A DNA stretch of 33,690 nt, taken from NCBI GenBank assembly GCA_947167135.1, contig CAMVGV010000029.1, positions 1 through 33,690 of the forward strand. The letters are read 5' to 3'. The position numbers and the translations under genes were made by a program. The number at the start of each line of letters is the position of its first letter. The first letter of the stretch is position 1. The DNA is from an uncultured Lachnospiraceae bacterium (GTDB lineage: Bacteria > Bacillota > Clostridia > Lachnospirales > Lachnospiraceae). Shown here in pieces: positions 1 through 8,174 of this stretch. The notes under the pieces are model-generated. The model was not told the DNA's origin. It worked only from the letters and a program-made list of their open reading frames with translations, and searched no databases.

Positions 1-71
1 ACGAATACAAAGCGTGGCTATAGCGGAGAAGAAAAAGAGGGATGCGTAATGACTAATAGGGCCTGACAATC

Positions 72-100
72 TTGAAGAAGATCTTTTTATCTGCTATACT
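72..100 (+). promoter_or_regulatory. Sigma-A type promoter for zapA operon
   Basis: TTGAAG (72-77) and TATACT (95-100) are separated by exactly 17 bases, and a TG one base before the -10 box gives an extended -10. The expected transcription start is near 107, leaving a leader of about 23 bases before the zapA start at 130. A Shine-Dalgarno sequence GGAGAGA lies at 119-125. The promoter probably serves zapA and the co-directional genes behind it, since the genes to 5455 are closely packed. Confidence 0.75.
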
Positions 101-129
101 ATTCGGACAGGTTTTTATGGAGAGATCAG

Positions 130-663
130 ATGGCAGTTAAGCATGACACAGAGGTGGTAATAAACGGAAAGGTTTTTACCCTGTCCGGTTATGAAAGCGA
201 GGAGTACCTGCAGAGGGTTGCCGCATATATAAACAGTAAGATTTCCGAGTACAACAAGATCGAGAGTTTTTCCAGGCAGAGTATTGACGTGCAGAACACC
301 CTGCTGCAGCTTAATATCGCTGATGATTATTTTAAGGTCAGGGAGAAGTACGACAGCCTGAAGGAAGCATCGGAGGCAAAGGATAAGGAACTATACGACG
401 TAAAGCATGACCTTATCACAAACCAGATAAAGATGAAGAATCTGGAGGAAGCTTTGCAGAAGCTCCGTATTGAGAATAACGAGAACCAGAAAAAGATTGT
501 TAAGCTTGAAACCGAACTGGGATTTTCCGGAGAGGTTGAAGAAAACTATGATGACGTGGAAGAGGTAAGCGAGGGCATTCCTGATATAGTAAGGGAAGCC
601 CCGAAGAGCGAGGGCCAGAGTGCGGTCTCCTCCCGCAGAAAAACCGGGAAGAGAAAGCATTGA
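130..663 (+). CDS. zapA: Cell division protein ZapA
   Basis: ZapA binds FtsZ in the cytoplasm and bundles its protofilaments at the division ring. The first 45 or so residues match the ZapA head: a beta strand with VVINGKVF, a turn with SGYESEEYLQ, then a helix with VAAYINSKI. Residues about 70-135 form a long charged coiled coil, as in the family. The 177-residue length is longer than typical ZapA (about 90-140) because of an acidic then basic tail (about 135-177) ending RRKTGKRKH, which looks disordered. ATG 130 has a good Shine-Dalgarno sequence. The stop overlaps the TTG start of the next gene. The neighbouring SEDS/PBP pair fits a division and wall context. Confidence 0.85.
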   Translation: MAVKHDTEVVINGKVFTLSGYESEEYLQRVAAYINSKISEYNKIESFSRQSIDVQNTLLQLNIADDYFKVREKYDSLKEASEAKDKELYDVKHDLITNQIKMKNLEEALQKLRIENNENQKKIVKLETELGFSGEVEENYDDVEEVSEGIPDIVREAPKSEGQSAVSSRRKTGKRKH

Positions 664-1904
664 GAGCAGAGCTCCTTTCACCTGCGGGAGATCCGGAATG
701 CTTCAAGGCTGCAGTGAATGCCGGGGCAGATGCGGTCTATATGGGCTTGAAGCGCTTCGGCGCCAGAAGCTTCGCAGGTAACTTCACGGAGGAAGAATTT
801 GTCGAAGCTCTTGACCACGCTCATCTTTTTGATAAAAAGGTCTATCTTACCTTAAATATCCTTATGAAGGATAGGGAGCTCAGTGATGCTGCCCGTCTTT
901 TGGAGCCCTTGTACCGAGTAGGGCTTGACGGTGTCATTGTCCAGGACACCGGACTTATTTCCCTTATAAAAAGAGAATATCCAGATCTCTCTGTCCATGT
1001 GAGTACCCAGGGTTTTGTGACCGGGGTTCACGGAGCCCGGATTCTAAGAGAGCTTGGAGCCGAAAGGGTGGTTCCCGCCCGTGAGCTCTCCCTTGAAGAG
1101 ATACGTGAGATCAAGGAAAAGGCGGGAGTGGAGGTTGAGTGCTTTATCCACGGCGCTCTGTGCTACTCATATTCGGGAATGTGCCTTATGTCGTCATTTC
1201 TCGGCGGAAGGAGCGGAAACAGGGGACGCTGCGCCGGACCTTGCCGACAGCCCTATGATAATAATGACTACATACTTTCCATGAAGGATCTCTGTGCTTT
1301 AAGGGAAATACCTGCGCTTCTCAAGGCCGGGGTTGACAGCCTGAAGATTGAGGGCAGGATGAAATCAAAGGAATACGTTTATTTTGTCACAAGTGCCTAC
1401 AGGAAATATATGGATCTTTACTACGAAAAGGGAGATCTTAATAAAGGAGAAAAGGATATCCGGGAGATACTGGAGCAGTACTCGAGGAGCGGAGCAATAA
1501 ACGGCTACTTTCATAAGCATAACGGCGGAGAGATGATAACTAGGGAGAGAGGAAGCTACAGGACCGGCGAAGGAGTGCTGCCGGAATCTGGCCTTTCACT
1601 TGAAGCTTCCGTATCCGCTGTATTTAAGAAGGGAAGAAAAGCCAGGATAATACTGGAATACGGTACCCACAGAGTAGAGTGTGAGGGGATAAACGTTGAA
1701 GAAGCTGAAAATAAGCCCTTGAGCCCTGAGAGGATAGAAAAGCAGCTAAGGAAGACCGGTAATAGCGGAGTAAGCTTTAAGAAGACCGGGATCATATCCG
1801 ATCCCGACATCTTCCTGCCCGTTTCAGCGATAAACGACCTTAGAAGGAAGGGAATAGAGGCATTAAAGGAGGACATATTGAATGAATACAGACGTTCTCT
1901 TTGA
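660..1904 (+). CDS. U32 family peptidase-like protein, N-terminal part of split gene
   Basis: This 414-residue protein carries the U32 hallmark: ELLSPAGDPE at the start, AGADAVYMG near residue 23, and a cysteine-rich block near residues 165-200 (CFIHGALCYSYSG, then RGRCAGPCRQPY). Family members act in tRNA or rRNA modification (TrhP, RlhA) or were described as collagenases; the cysteines are thought to hold an Fe-S cluster. The start is TTG at 660, overlapping the zapA stop. Many Clostridia encode a protein of about 700-800 residues in which this part is followed by DUF3656 and a second U32-like module; here the reading frame closes at EYRRSL and the second module continues in a different frame in the next ORF. 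The exact substrate cannot be told from the sequence. Confidence 0.85.
   Translation: MRAELLSPAGDPECFKAAVNAGADAVYMGLKRFGARSFAGNFTEEEFVEALDHAHLFDKKVYLTLNILMKDRELSDAARLLEPLYRVGLDGVIVQDTGLISLIKREYPDLSVHVSTQGFVTGVHGARILRELGAERVVPARELSLEEIREIKEKAGVEVECFIHGALCYSYSGMCLMSSFLGGRSGNRGRCAGPCRQPYDNNDYILSMKDLCALREIPALLKAGVDSLKIEGRMKSKEYVYFVTSAYRKYMDLYYEKGDLNKGEKDIREILEQYSRSGAINGYFHKHNGGEMITRERGSYRTGEGVLPESGLSLEASVSAVFKKGRKARIILEYGTHRVECEGINVEEAENKPLSPERIEKQLRKTGNSGVSFKKTGIISDPDIFLPVSAINDLRRKGIEALKEDILNEYRRSL
1865..1872 (+). promoter_or_regulatory. Strong ribosome binding site for the second U32 ORF
   Basis: AAAGGAGG lies nine bases before ATG 1882, inside the end of the first U32 ORF. It is one of the strongest Shine-Dalgarno sequences in the window and argues that the second half is translated from its own start rather than being a dead frameshift remnant. 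Confidence 0.7.
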
Positions 1905-2670
1905 AGATCCGAAAACTGCAGATAGGGCAGCGGCTATTCTTTTGTCCAGGGGATTAATACGAAACATACGTTATCTTATCTCTTCTAAGAGACCCGAGGG
2001 AGTTGATAGCATGACCTTTATGCTTCTTTTTCCCTATGTTCTGAGAAGCTCTTCCGAAGAAGGTCTCCTAAAGCTCCTTGAAAGGGAAAGACCGGAACGG
2101 ATACTTATACGTAACATTGAGGAGCTCGGGTTCCTTAAAGACATGGGCTATAAGGGAGAGATACACGCGGATTCCTGTCTTTACAGCTTTAATAAGGAGA
2201 GCGTAAAGGTATTGAAGGAGCTGGGGATAAGGGAGTGCACCTGCCCTGAAGAATTAAATATTTTTGAGCTTAAGGAAAGGGGCCTTAGTGACTCTGTTCT
2301 TAAGATATACGGCAGGACTCCACTTATGGTTTCCGCCCAGTGTACAAAAAAGACCGTATCCGGAAAATGCGAAAAGAAGCCTTTTGGCTTTTTTTCGGAG
2401 ATAAGGGACAGGAAAAAGGCTGTATTTCCCGTAAGGGCTGAGTGTGGCTACTGCTATAACGTTATCTATAATTCAGTGCCACTTATGCTGTTTAAGGAGG
2501 CTGAAGAACTTGGAGGAAGCGGACCAGCTGCAGTCCGTCTTGATTTTACGGTTGAAAGGGCGGAGGAAGCCGTGGATATCACAGAGTGCTTTATAAGGGG
2601 AAGGGATGAGACGCTTAATAAGCTTATAAAGGGCTACACAAAAGGACATTTCAGAAAGGGCGTAGAATAA
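1882..2670 (+). CDS. U32 family protein, C-terminal part (separate ORF)
   Basis: The 262-residue product resembles the C-terminal module of long U32 proteins rather than a complete enzyme. Signs are PLMVSAQC followed by KKTVSGKC, then ECGYCYNVIYNS near residues 187-198 (four cysteines in the expected pattern), and the ending YTKGHFRKGVE, typical of the C-terminus of full-length U32/DUF3656 proteins in Clostridia. It overlaps the first U32 ORF by 23 bases in the +1 frame and has its own strong Shine-Dalgarno sequence at 1865-1872. The two products most likely work together as a two-subunit version. An ancestral or assembly frameshift is the alternative; the break falls at the usual linker between modules, which favours true gene fission. 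Confidence 0.8.
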   Translation: MNTDVLFEDPKTADRAAAILLSRGLIRNIRYLISSKRPEGVDSMTFMLLFPYVLRSSSEEGLLKLLERERPERILIRNIEELGFLKDMGYKGEIHADSCLYSFNKESVKVLKELGIRECTCPEELNIFELKERGLSDSVLKIYGRTPLMVSAQCTKKTVSGKCEKKPFGFFSEIRDRKKAVFPVRAECGYCYNVIYNSVPLMLFKEAEELGGSGPAAVRLDFTVERAEEAVDITECFIRGRDETLNKLIKGYTKGHFRKGVE

Positions 2671-4005
2671 GTGACAACTGTTATTCTGGGACTTTCAAGA
2701 TATGTGCTTGCATTCTTTTTTGCACTCTATACCCTGCACTGCTTTCTGGGCTTCAGCTCCGGGAATGAGGAGGAAAGACGGGGAACCGCTATCCTGCAGG
2801 CTTTGTTCCTGATACTGATACATACGGGTGGCTTTACAGTACTGTATTTTAAGACCGGGGATCCGGAGGTACTGTTTTTCTGCGCACTGCAGGAGGTGCT
2901 GTTTATCGGATATATGGTGCTTATGAGGATACTGTATCCGGGCTGCAGCAGGCTTCTTATCAATAATATGTGCCTCTTTCTGGCCTTAGGCTTTGTTATG
3001 CTGAACCGCCTCTCTCCGGGAGATCATTTAAGGCAGTTTGTGATCGCTGTTTTTTCACTTATTATCACTTTGCCGCTTCCGTATCTCACGGGGCGGATAA
3101 AGGAGCTCTGGCGTTATACCTATGCCTTCGGCATCTCGGGTATAGTGCTTATTCTCCTGGTGGCAGTTTTGGGGCAGGTCACACGCGGCTCCAGACTTTC
3201 TATTTCAATAGCAGGCGTTTCTTTTCAAGCCTCGGAATTTGTGAAGATCCTGTTTATCCTTTTTTTGTCCGGGATTCTGTCTGAGGACTGCTTTTTCGGG
3301 GACAGCAGGAAGGACAGGGAGCTCCGATCAATAAATGCTGTTATAAGCGGCATATTCGCCCTTGCCTATGTCTCTATAATGGTGCTTTCCAGAGACCTTG
3401 GAGGTGCCGCCATTTTCTTTATGATCTATGTTTTTATGCTCTATTTCGCACTGAAGAAGCCCTGGATCCTGCCGGCTGCGGCAGTGGCCGGGGCAGTGGG
3501 GGTATTTTTGGCTTATAAGCTTTTTCCCCATGTCAGGAACCGCTTTCTCGCCTGGAGGGATCCTTTTTCATACATTGAGGGACAGGGCTACCAGATAACC
3601 CAGTCTCTTTTTGCCATAGGCACGGGGAGCTGGTTCGGAATGGGCTTAAATGACGGATCCCCGGATAAAATACCTATTGTTACCAGAGATTTTATTTTTT
3701 CTGCCATAGCAGAGGAGCTGGGCTGCATATTTGCGGTCTGTCTGATACTTGTCTGTATCAGTACCTTTCTGATGTTCATTAATGCTGCCATGGCCGGAAC
3801 AGATCCTTTTTTCAGGCTTCTTGCCCTGGGGATCTCCGTAAGCTATGCTTTTCAGGTATTCTTAAATATCGGGGGAGTCACGAAATTCATACCCCTTACG
3901 GGTGTCACGCTTCCCCTTGTGAGCTACGGAGGCTCCTCACTCCTGTCAACTGCTCTTATGTTTGCCATAATCCAGGGGATAACCGCCCGCGAAGGAATGC
4001 TGTAG
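2671..4005 (+). CDS. SEDS peptidoglycan glycosyltransferase, FtsW/RodA/SpoVE family
   Basis: This 444-residue polytopic membrane protein polymerises lipid II into glycan strands together with a class B penicillin-binding protein. Roughly ten hydrophobic segments are visible. Family blocks seen are FQASEFVKILFILFLSG, SRDLGGAA near residue 240, GYQITQSLFAIGTGSW, TRDFIFSAIAEELG and LPLVSYGGSS near the C-terminus. D340 in TRDFIF sits where the essential aspartate of RodA lies. The start is GTG directly after the TAA of the previous gene, with GAAAGGG about ten bases upstream. The next gene encodes the cognate transpeptidase. Whether it serves division, elongation or spore cortex cannot be decided here; zapA upstream hints at division. 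Confidence 0.9.
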   Translation: MTTVILGLSRYVLAFFFALYTLHCFLGFSSGNEEERRGTAILQALFLILIHTGGFTVLYFKTGDPEVLFFCALQEVLFIGYMVLMRILYPGCSRLLINNMCLFLALGFVMLNRLSPGDHLRQFVIAVFSLIITLPLPYLTGRIKELWRYTYAFGISGIVLILLVAVLGQVTRGSRLSISIAGVSFQASEFVKILFILFLSGILSEDCFFGDSRKDRELRSINAVISGIFALAYVSIMVLSRDLGGAAIFFMIYVFMLYFALKKPWILPAAAVAGAVGVFLAYKLFPHVRNRFLAWRDPFSYIEGQGYQITQSLFAIGTGSWFGMGLNDGSPDKIPIVTRDFIFSAIAEELGCIFAVCLILVCISTFLMFINAAMAGTDPFFRLLALGISVSYAFQVFLNIGGVTKFIPLTGVTLPLVSYGGSSLLSTALMFAIIQGITAREGML

Positions 4006-4024
4006 CTGACTTAGTGATGCTTAT

Positions 4025-5455
4025 ATGAAAAAAGACAGAATCAAAGAAAAGAGCCCTAATCACGAGCTTCACATCATAATGTATTTATTTGTCACGGTTT
4101 TCCTTGTGATAACCGTTTTTTTCTCGGCCTATGTATACCTGTATGCGCCGAAGACCATTAACAGCTCTTACAATATGCGGCAGCAGAATCTTGAAAGGAA
4201 GGTTATCCGGGGCACCATATATTCATCGGACGGGGAGATATTGGCAGAGCAGGCAATGAACCACGACAATGTAGAGGTCAGGTATTATCCCTATAAGGAG
4301 ATGTTTGCCCATGCCGTGGGCTATTCCACCCGTGGGAAATGTGGTGCCGAGTATGCGGGAAATATAGATCTTCTTACCAGCAATGCCCCGGTAAATGAAA
4401 GATTGCAGCACGAAATGGCCGGTGAACGGAATTACGGGGACAGCATAATCACGACCTACGATACCGCTCTTCAGAAAACGGCTTATGATGCCCTTGGGGC
4501 ATATAAGGGGGCAATAATCGTTATTGAAGTAAAGACCGGGAGGATCCTCGCAATGGTGAGTAAGCCTGACTTTGATCCCAATACGGTTTCGGAAAACTGG
4601 GCAGAGATCTCCGCGGACACGGAGAATTCCCCCCTTGTAAACCGGGCGACTCAGGGACTGTATCCTCCGGGTTCCACCTTTAAGACAGTAACGCTTCTCG
4701 AATACATCAGGGAAAACCCCGGAACATATAATGATTACAGCTTCAACTGCAAGGGCAGCTATACTTACGGAGATACAAGGATAAACTGCTTCCACTCCAG
4801 CGTACATGGTAAGGTGGATCTTTTGGAGGCATACGAAAAGTCCTGTAACAGTGCTTTCGCCAATATCGGGACTCTTATCGACCCGGATTCCTTAAACAAA
4901 ACCGCCGGAGAGCTTCTCTTTAATAAGGAACTGCCCTTTGATATATCATCAGGAAAAAGCAGCTTCGTCCTGAACAGCGGCTCCGGTGAGGAGGAGATAG
5001 TCCAGAGTGCGATAGGACAGGGAAATACACTGATGTCACCTGCACATATGGCTTTGATAACGTGCGCTATCGCAAATAAGGGAGTGCTGATGAAGCCTTA
5101 TGAGATAGAACGGGTGGAGAATTACCGGGGTACGGTGATAAAGGAGTTTAGCCCGGAGGAATATAAGAGGCTTATGTCCGAAGAAGAAGCGGAGATATTA
5201 AAGGAATATATGACGGATGTTGTGGAGAACGGAACCGGAAGGAAGCTTAAGGATCTTCCCTTCGGTGCCGCGGGAAAGACGGGCTCCGCGGAATACGGGA
5301 CGATCAAAGGCAACAGCCACTCATGGTTTACGGGCTTCTCAAATCCGGAGGATCCGGATATATCGGTGACCATCATAATGGAGGGCGCAGGAAGCGGCAG
5401 TGATTATGCGGTTCCCATGGCAAGGAGGATATTTGAGGCCAGAGGGTCCCGCTGA
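4025..5455 (+). CDS. Penicillin-binding protein, class B-like transpeptidase
   Basis: The 476-residue protein has one N-terminal membrane anchor (about residues 17-40) and an extracytoplasmic transpeptidase domain that cross-links peptidoglycan. The three active-site motifs are present: S217-T-F-K220 in PPGSTFKT, S273-C-N275, and K418-T-G420 in AGKTGSAEYG. The early block GTIYSSDGEILAEQ is the usual start of the PBP dimerisation region. Size and motif spacing resemble the shorter PbpA-type class B proteins of Actinobacteria and Clostridia that are paired with a SEDS gene, as here. Only 19 bases separate it from the SEDS gene and no clear Shine-Dalgarno sequence is visible, so coupling to the upstream gene is likely. 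The gene converges with the HD-GYP gene. Confidence 0.9.
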   Translation: MKKDRIKEKSPNHELHIIMYLFVTVFLVITVFFSAYVYLYAPKTINSSYNMRQQNLERKVIRGTIYSSDGEILAEQAMNHDNVEVRYYPYKEMFAHAVGYSTRGKCGAEYAGNIDLLTSNAPVNERLQHEMAGERNYGDSIITTYDTALQKTAYDALGAYKGAIIVIEVKTGRILAMVSKPDFDPNTVSENWAEISADTENSPLVNRATQGLYPPGSTFKTVTLLEYIRENPGTYNDYSFNCKGSYTYGDTRINCFHSSVHGKVDLLEAYEKSCNSAFANIGTLIDPDSLNKTAGELLFNKELPFDISSGKSSFVLNSGSGEEEIVQSAIGQGNTLMSPAHMALITCAIANKGVLMKPYEIERVENYRGTVIKEFSPEEYKRLMSEEEAEILKEYMTDVVENGTGRKLKDLPFGAAGKTGSAEYGTIKGNSHSWFTGFSNPEDPDISVTIIMEGAGSGSDYAVPMARRIFEARGSR

Positions 5456-5499
5456 TTGGAAATCGGGGATTTCCTTAAATTCGTGTCCGTATCTTTTGA

Positions 5500-6558
5500 T
5501 CAAAGTATCCCGGTGATGACGAGGTCGCGGTTCTTTGAGAGATCCAGGACATCATTGTCGCTTCGCAGGATCGGACGGGACAGGTCATTTCCGTTATTCA
5601 TCATGACCTCCCAGGTGGAGCCGTCATTCAGCATTACCCGGCTGCCTATAAGCTCGTCCACTATATGGCGCGAAAAGAGCTGGGTAAACTGAACATCATA
5701 GCGCTGAAGCATATTTGTTTCAAGGATATGTATCACCTCATAGGGACATTTGGGAGCCCTGTAGGAGCGGGCGCTGGTCATGGCCTCATAGGTGTCAAGT
5801 ATTGTCATAACCTTTGCATAGGGATCGATCTCTGCACCCTTAAGTCCCTGGGGATAGCCGGTGCCGTCGGTATATTCATGGTGCTGCAGGGTCGCATTCA
5901 GAACACGCTGTCCGACATTTTTCGAATAGTGATTAAGAAGATAGTAGCCGTGGAAGGCATGGGTCTTTACAAGGTCGTACTCCATACGGTTAAGCTTTGT
6001 GGGCTTATGTAAAATATCGGGTGGAATCATGTATTTTCCGACATCAAACAGGAAGCCCGAGACGCAGAGTTCATTGGTCTCTGCTTCGCTTAATCCGAGC
6101 CATCTCGCAAATATCCTGCTGATAAGTGCCACATTAAGCCCATGGGCGTAGGGGAGCTGGTCTTCTGAGGGAAGGTGCAGATAGAGATAGGCAAAAAGCT
6201 CCTTTCCCATCATCTTTTCAGAAACAAGGTTTTTCACTATTTCCAGAAGATCCTGGATACGGAAGGGAACCTTTTTGTAGATAAAAGAATCCACCGCGAC
6301 CTTGTATGCCATAAGGTTCGCGGTATAATCCTCCTCAAATTTCTTAAATACCCGTGAAACCCTGACCTTTCCGTAATAGGTCTCGGCAAAATCCTCCTCC
6401 TCAAGGATGTTCACCGCAATAAGCTTATAGGCCGCAAGCTGCCTTCTTATCACGTCATCGACCTTTGCACCCTTTTTTATAACGACCTTATCACCGATGG
6501 TGATATTGTCGCCGATGATCATACCGTCCTTTAATTCTGCGCGTGCTACAGTATACAT
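5500..6558 (-). CDS. HD-GYP domain protein with altered HD motif
   Basis: HD-GYP proteins are metal-dependent phosphodiesterases that hydrolyse cyclic di-GMP. This 352-residue protein has an N-terminal region (about 1-130) typical of stand-alone HD-GYP proteins of Clostridia and a C-terminal HD-GYP domain (about 135-305). Conserved pieces seen are H139, H200, H226-H227-E228, D231 with GTGYPQGLKG, and ILDTYEAMTSARSYR. The signature HD of HDxGK is F171-D172 (FLFDVGKYMIP), so one metal ligand is missing. The protein may therefore bind rather than cleave the nucleotide, or use an altered metal centre. It is the only minus-strand gene in the window and has its own promoter at 6646-6674. No receiver domain or membrane segment is present. 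Confidence 0.88.
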   Translation of the reverse strand: MYTVARAELKDGMIIGDNITIGDKVVIKKGAKVDDVIRRQLAAYKLIAVNILEEEDFAETYYGKVRVSRVFKKFEEDYTANLMAYKVAVDSFIYKKVPFRIQDLLEIVKNLVSEKMMGKELFAYLYLHLPSEDQLPYAHGLNVALISRIFARWLGLSEAETNELCVSGFLFDVGKYMIPPDILHKPTKLNRMEYDLVKTHAFHGYYLLNHYSKNVGQRVLNATLQHHEYTDGTGYPQGLKGAEIDPYAKVMTILDTYEAMTSARSYRAPKCPYEVIHILETNMLQRYDVQFTQLFSRHIVDELIGSRVMLNDGSTWEVMMNNGNDLSRPILRSDNDVLDLSKNRDLVITGIL

Positions 6559-6595
6559 CAGCCAGAAATACTCCCGGGAAAGTAAAAATAAATGT

Positions 6596-6624
6596 CTGTC
6601 CGGAGCCCCCTGGCTTCCGAACAG
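6596..6624 (-). promoter_or_regulatory. Hairpin in the HD-GYP gene leader, possible attenuator
   Basis: CTGTCCGGAGCC and GGCTTCCGAACAG pair over about 11 base pairs with one mismatch and one bulge and a loop of about four bases. Read in the HD-GYP transcript, the hairpin is followed by ACATTTATTTTTACTTT, a broken U-rich tract, before the start codon at 6558. It could act as a partial terminator or attenuator in an approximately 80-base leader. I could not match it to a known riboswitch class. Confidence 0.45.
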
Positions 6625-6645
6625 TTATGAGGCTATTCTTAATTC

Positions 6646-6674
6646 ATTGTATTTGTTATTTAATGTTATGTCAA
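6646..6674 (-). promoter_or_regulatory. Near-consensus sigma-A promoter for HD-GYP gene
   Basis: On the minus strand TTGACA (6674-6669) is followed after exactly 17 bases by TACAAT (6651-6646). This is a perfect -35 box and a -10 box with one change from consensus. The expected transcription start is near 6639, giving a leader of about 80 bases that includes the hairpin at 6596-6624. Confidence 0.85.
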
Positions 6675-6761
6675 TCACTTCCGGAGGAAAGAACCGCTGG
6701 CTTGGATCCTGAATAGCTGCCGTGGTTGTTTATTTTGTTAAAATGTGGCATATTTAAGAGC

Positions 6762-7109
6762 ATGAGGTTTATCCGGGAGCTGTATATTTCCCGCAGCCTG
6801 AAGGGGAAAGAGAATAGAATAAGAACGAAGCTTATGCTCGGCATTGGGATGCTCGGAGTGTACTGTATCGCAGTGCCGCTTTACGGATCCGATCCGCTGG
6901 AAATATATAATGCTGCGGAGCTGAAGCAGAGATGGTACAGAAGGTCGTCTCTTCTGATCGTAGGCTTTGCCGGTGCAAAAAAGGAGGCGGAATATATGTC
7001 CGCCAATATTCTTTCCGAAATATATGAAAGACAGGGGGATTATGATAGCAGACGTTTCTTTAAGATAAGGGAGGGTCTGCCGGAAAGGAGCAGCGCTGCC
7101 GCACCATGA
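6762..7109 (+). CDS. Small conserved membrane protein, unknown function
   Basis: I do not recognise a named family. The start chosen is ATG 6762, giving 115 residues (MRFIRELYIS...); a TTG at 6726 in the same frame would add 12 residues but has no better ribosome site. There is one clear hydrophobic segment (about residues 24-42, KLMLGIGMLGVYC...) after a very basic N-terminus, so the N-terminus is predicted inside and the rest outside. The C-terminal half (about 50-105) is helical and charged, with LLIVGFAGAKKEAEYMS and a QGDYDSRRFF turn that looks repeat-like (TPR-like helices are possible). It overlaps the DUF2953 gene by an ATGA, which suggests a joint role with it. No convincing promoter was found in 6675-6761. 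Confidence 0.6.
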   Translation: MRFIRELYISRSLKGKENRIRTKLMLGIGMLGVYCIAVPLYGSDPLEIYNAAELKQRWYRRSSLLIVGFAGAKKEAEYMSANILSEIYERQGDYDSRRFFKIREGLPERSSAAAP

Positions 7110-8125
7110 CTCTGTTTCTTTCCGTATTGAAGATAATCGGGATAGTACTTCTTATCATCATTGCCGTTGTCCTTTCATTACTCCTTATCATTCTTTTCGT
7201 GCCCTTCCGCTACAGAATAAAGGGGAATATAAGAGCAAAGGATGATTATTATGACTTCAGGGCCGATGTTACCTGGTTTCTGCATATGATCCACGGTATC
7301 TTCCTGTTTTTAAGACAGGTTCAGGAGGATGAGTGCAGTGACCAAAAGCTTCTTGAGGAGCAGGGTTTTCACTATGAGATAAGGCTATTCGGAATCAAGA
7401 TACGGCCAAGGGAGGAACGGGAGGAAGAACCTCGGGAATATGCGCTGTCCATTCCATCGGAGACCCCGGAATATCAAAGGGAAGCCGGTTCTCCGGAGGA
7501 AGCGCAAAGGGAAGCCGGGCCGGTAATGGAGCCTTCTGCCGATAATGACAGGGAAGAGGGCGGCTATAAGAAAACAGAGCCGGCGAAGGATAAGGATTAC
7601 GAACATGAGCCGGAGCAGGGAACAGACCGGGATATTCCCAAAAGCTTCACCGGAAAGCTCAGGGATTTTTCCGGCTTCCTCAGGCGCTTATTTCGGAGGC
7701 TTAAGTCCCTGAAAGAAAATGCGGGCTGTAAATACAGGGATCTTTGTGATAGAATAGAGGAGTTAAGGAGCAGGATAAAGCATTATTACGGGATTTACAA
7801 TGACGAGTCCACGCCAAAAGCCCTGAGACTTGCCTTGAATGAGCTTAAGCGGCTTCTATTAGCTCTTAAGCCCCGAGGATACAGTATCGATCTGCTTTAC
7901 GGCTTTGACGATCCGGCACTTACAGGAGAGATCACGGGCATATTGTCCGCTGTTTTCCTGTCTTCCGGGAAGAGGGTCAGTCTGCGGCCGGATTTCGACA
8001 GGAGTATAATAGAAGGGGAGCTGTTTTTCAAGGGAAGGATCAGAATTATAACACTTGTGATTATTCTCTGGAAGCTTTACTTTAATAAGGATTTCAGAAA
8101 GCTCTACAGGGAGTTCAGAGGGTAA
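7106..8125 (+). CDS. DUF2953 domain protein (YtfI-like)
   Basis: The 339-residue protein has an N-terminal membrane helix (about residues 5-32) followed by VPFRYRIKGNI, the usual DUF2953 opening. Residues about 110-180 are a low-complexity, highly charged linker (many E, R, P, with the piece QREAG twice). The C-terminal part (about 240-339) contains LLALKPRGYSIDLLYGFDDP and TGEITGILSAVF, typical of DUF2953. In Bacillus subtilis the family member ytfI sits beside ytfJ (gerW); here too a GerW gene follows, 49 bases downstream. The molecular function is unknown; the neighbour suggests a membrane role in sporulation or germination. The start ATG overlaps the stop of the preceding gene. Confidence 0.75.
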   Translation: MTLFLSVLKIIGIVLLIIIAVVLSLLLIILFVPFRYRIKGNIRAKDDYYDFRADVTWFLHMIHGIFLFLRQVQEDECSDQKLLEEQGFHYEIRLFGIKIRPREEREEEPREYALSIPSETPEYQREAGSPEEAQREAGPVMEPSADNDREEGGYKKTEPAKDKDYEHEPEQGTDRDIPKSFTGKLRDFSGFLRRLFRRLKSLKENAGCKYRDLCDRIEELRSRIKHYYGIYNDESTPKALRLALNELKRLLLALKPRGYSIDLLYGFDDPALTGEITGILSAVFLSSGKRVSLRPDFDRSIIEGELFFKGRIRIITLVIILWKLYFNKDFRKLYREFRG

Positions 8126-8174
8126 ATACGCCCGAAGCGGGAGTTAATATATTTACAGGAGAAATATAAGGATT

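Noticed and set aside
1-66. Possible 3' end of an upstream gene (frame 1 open to TGA 64-66, frame 2 open to TAA 47-49)
   Set aside because: Both stretches are too short and match no C-terminus I recognise, so no partial CDS is claimed.
5458-5474. GGAAAT-CGGGG-ATTTCC hairpin between the convergent PBP and HD-GYP genes
   Set aside because: The stem is only six base pairs and no T-run follows on either strand, so a bidirectional terminator is not supported.
8131-8141. CCCG-AAG-CGGG mini-hairpin after the DUF2953 gene
   Set aside because: A four-base-pair stem without a T-run is too weak to call a terminator.
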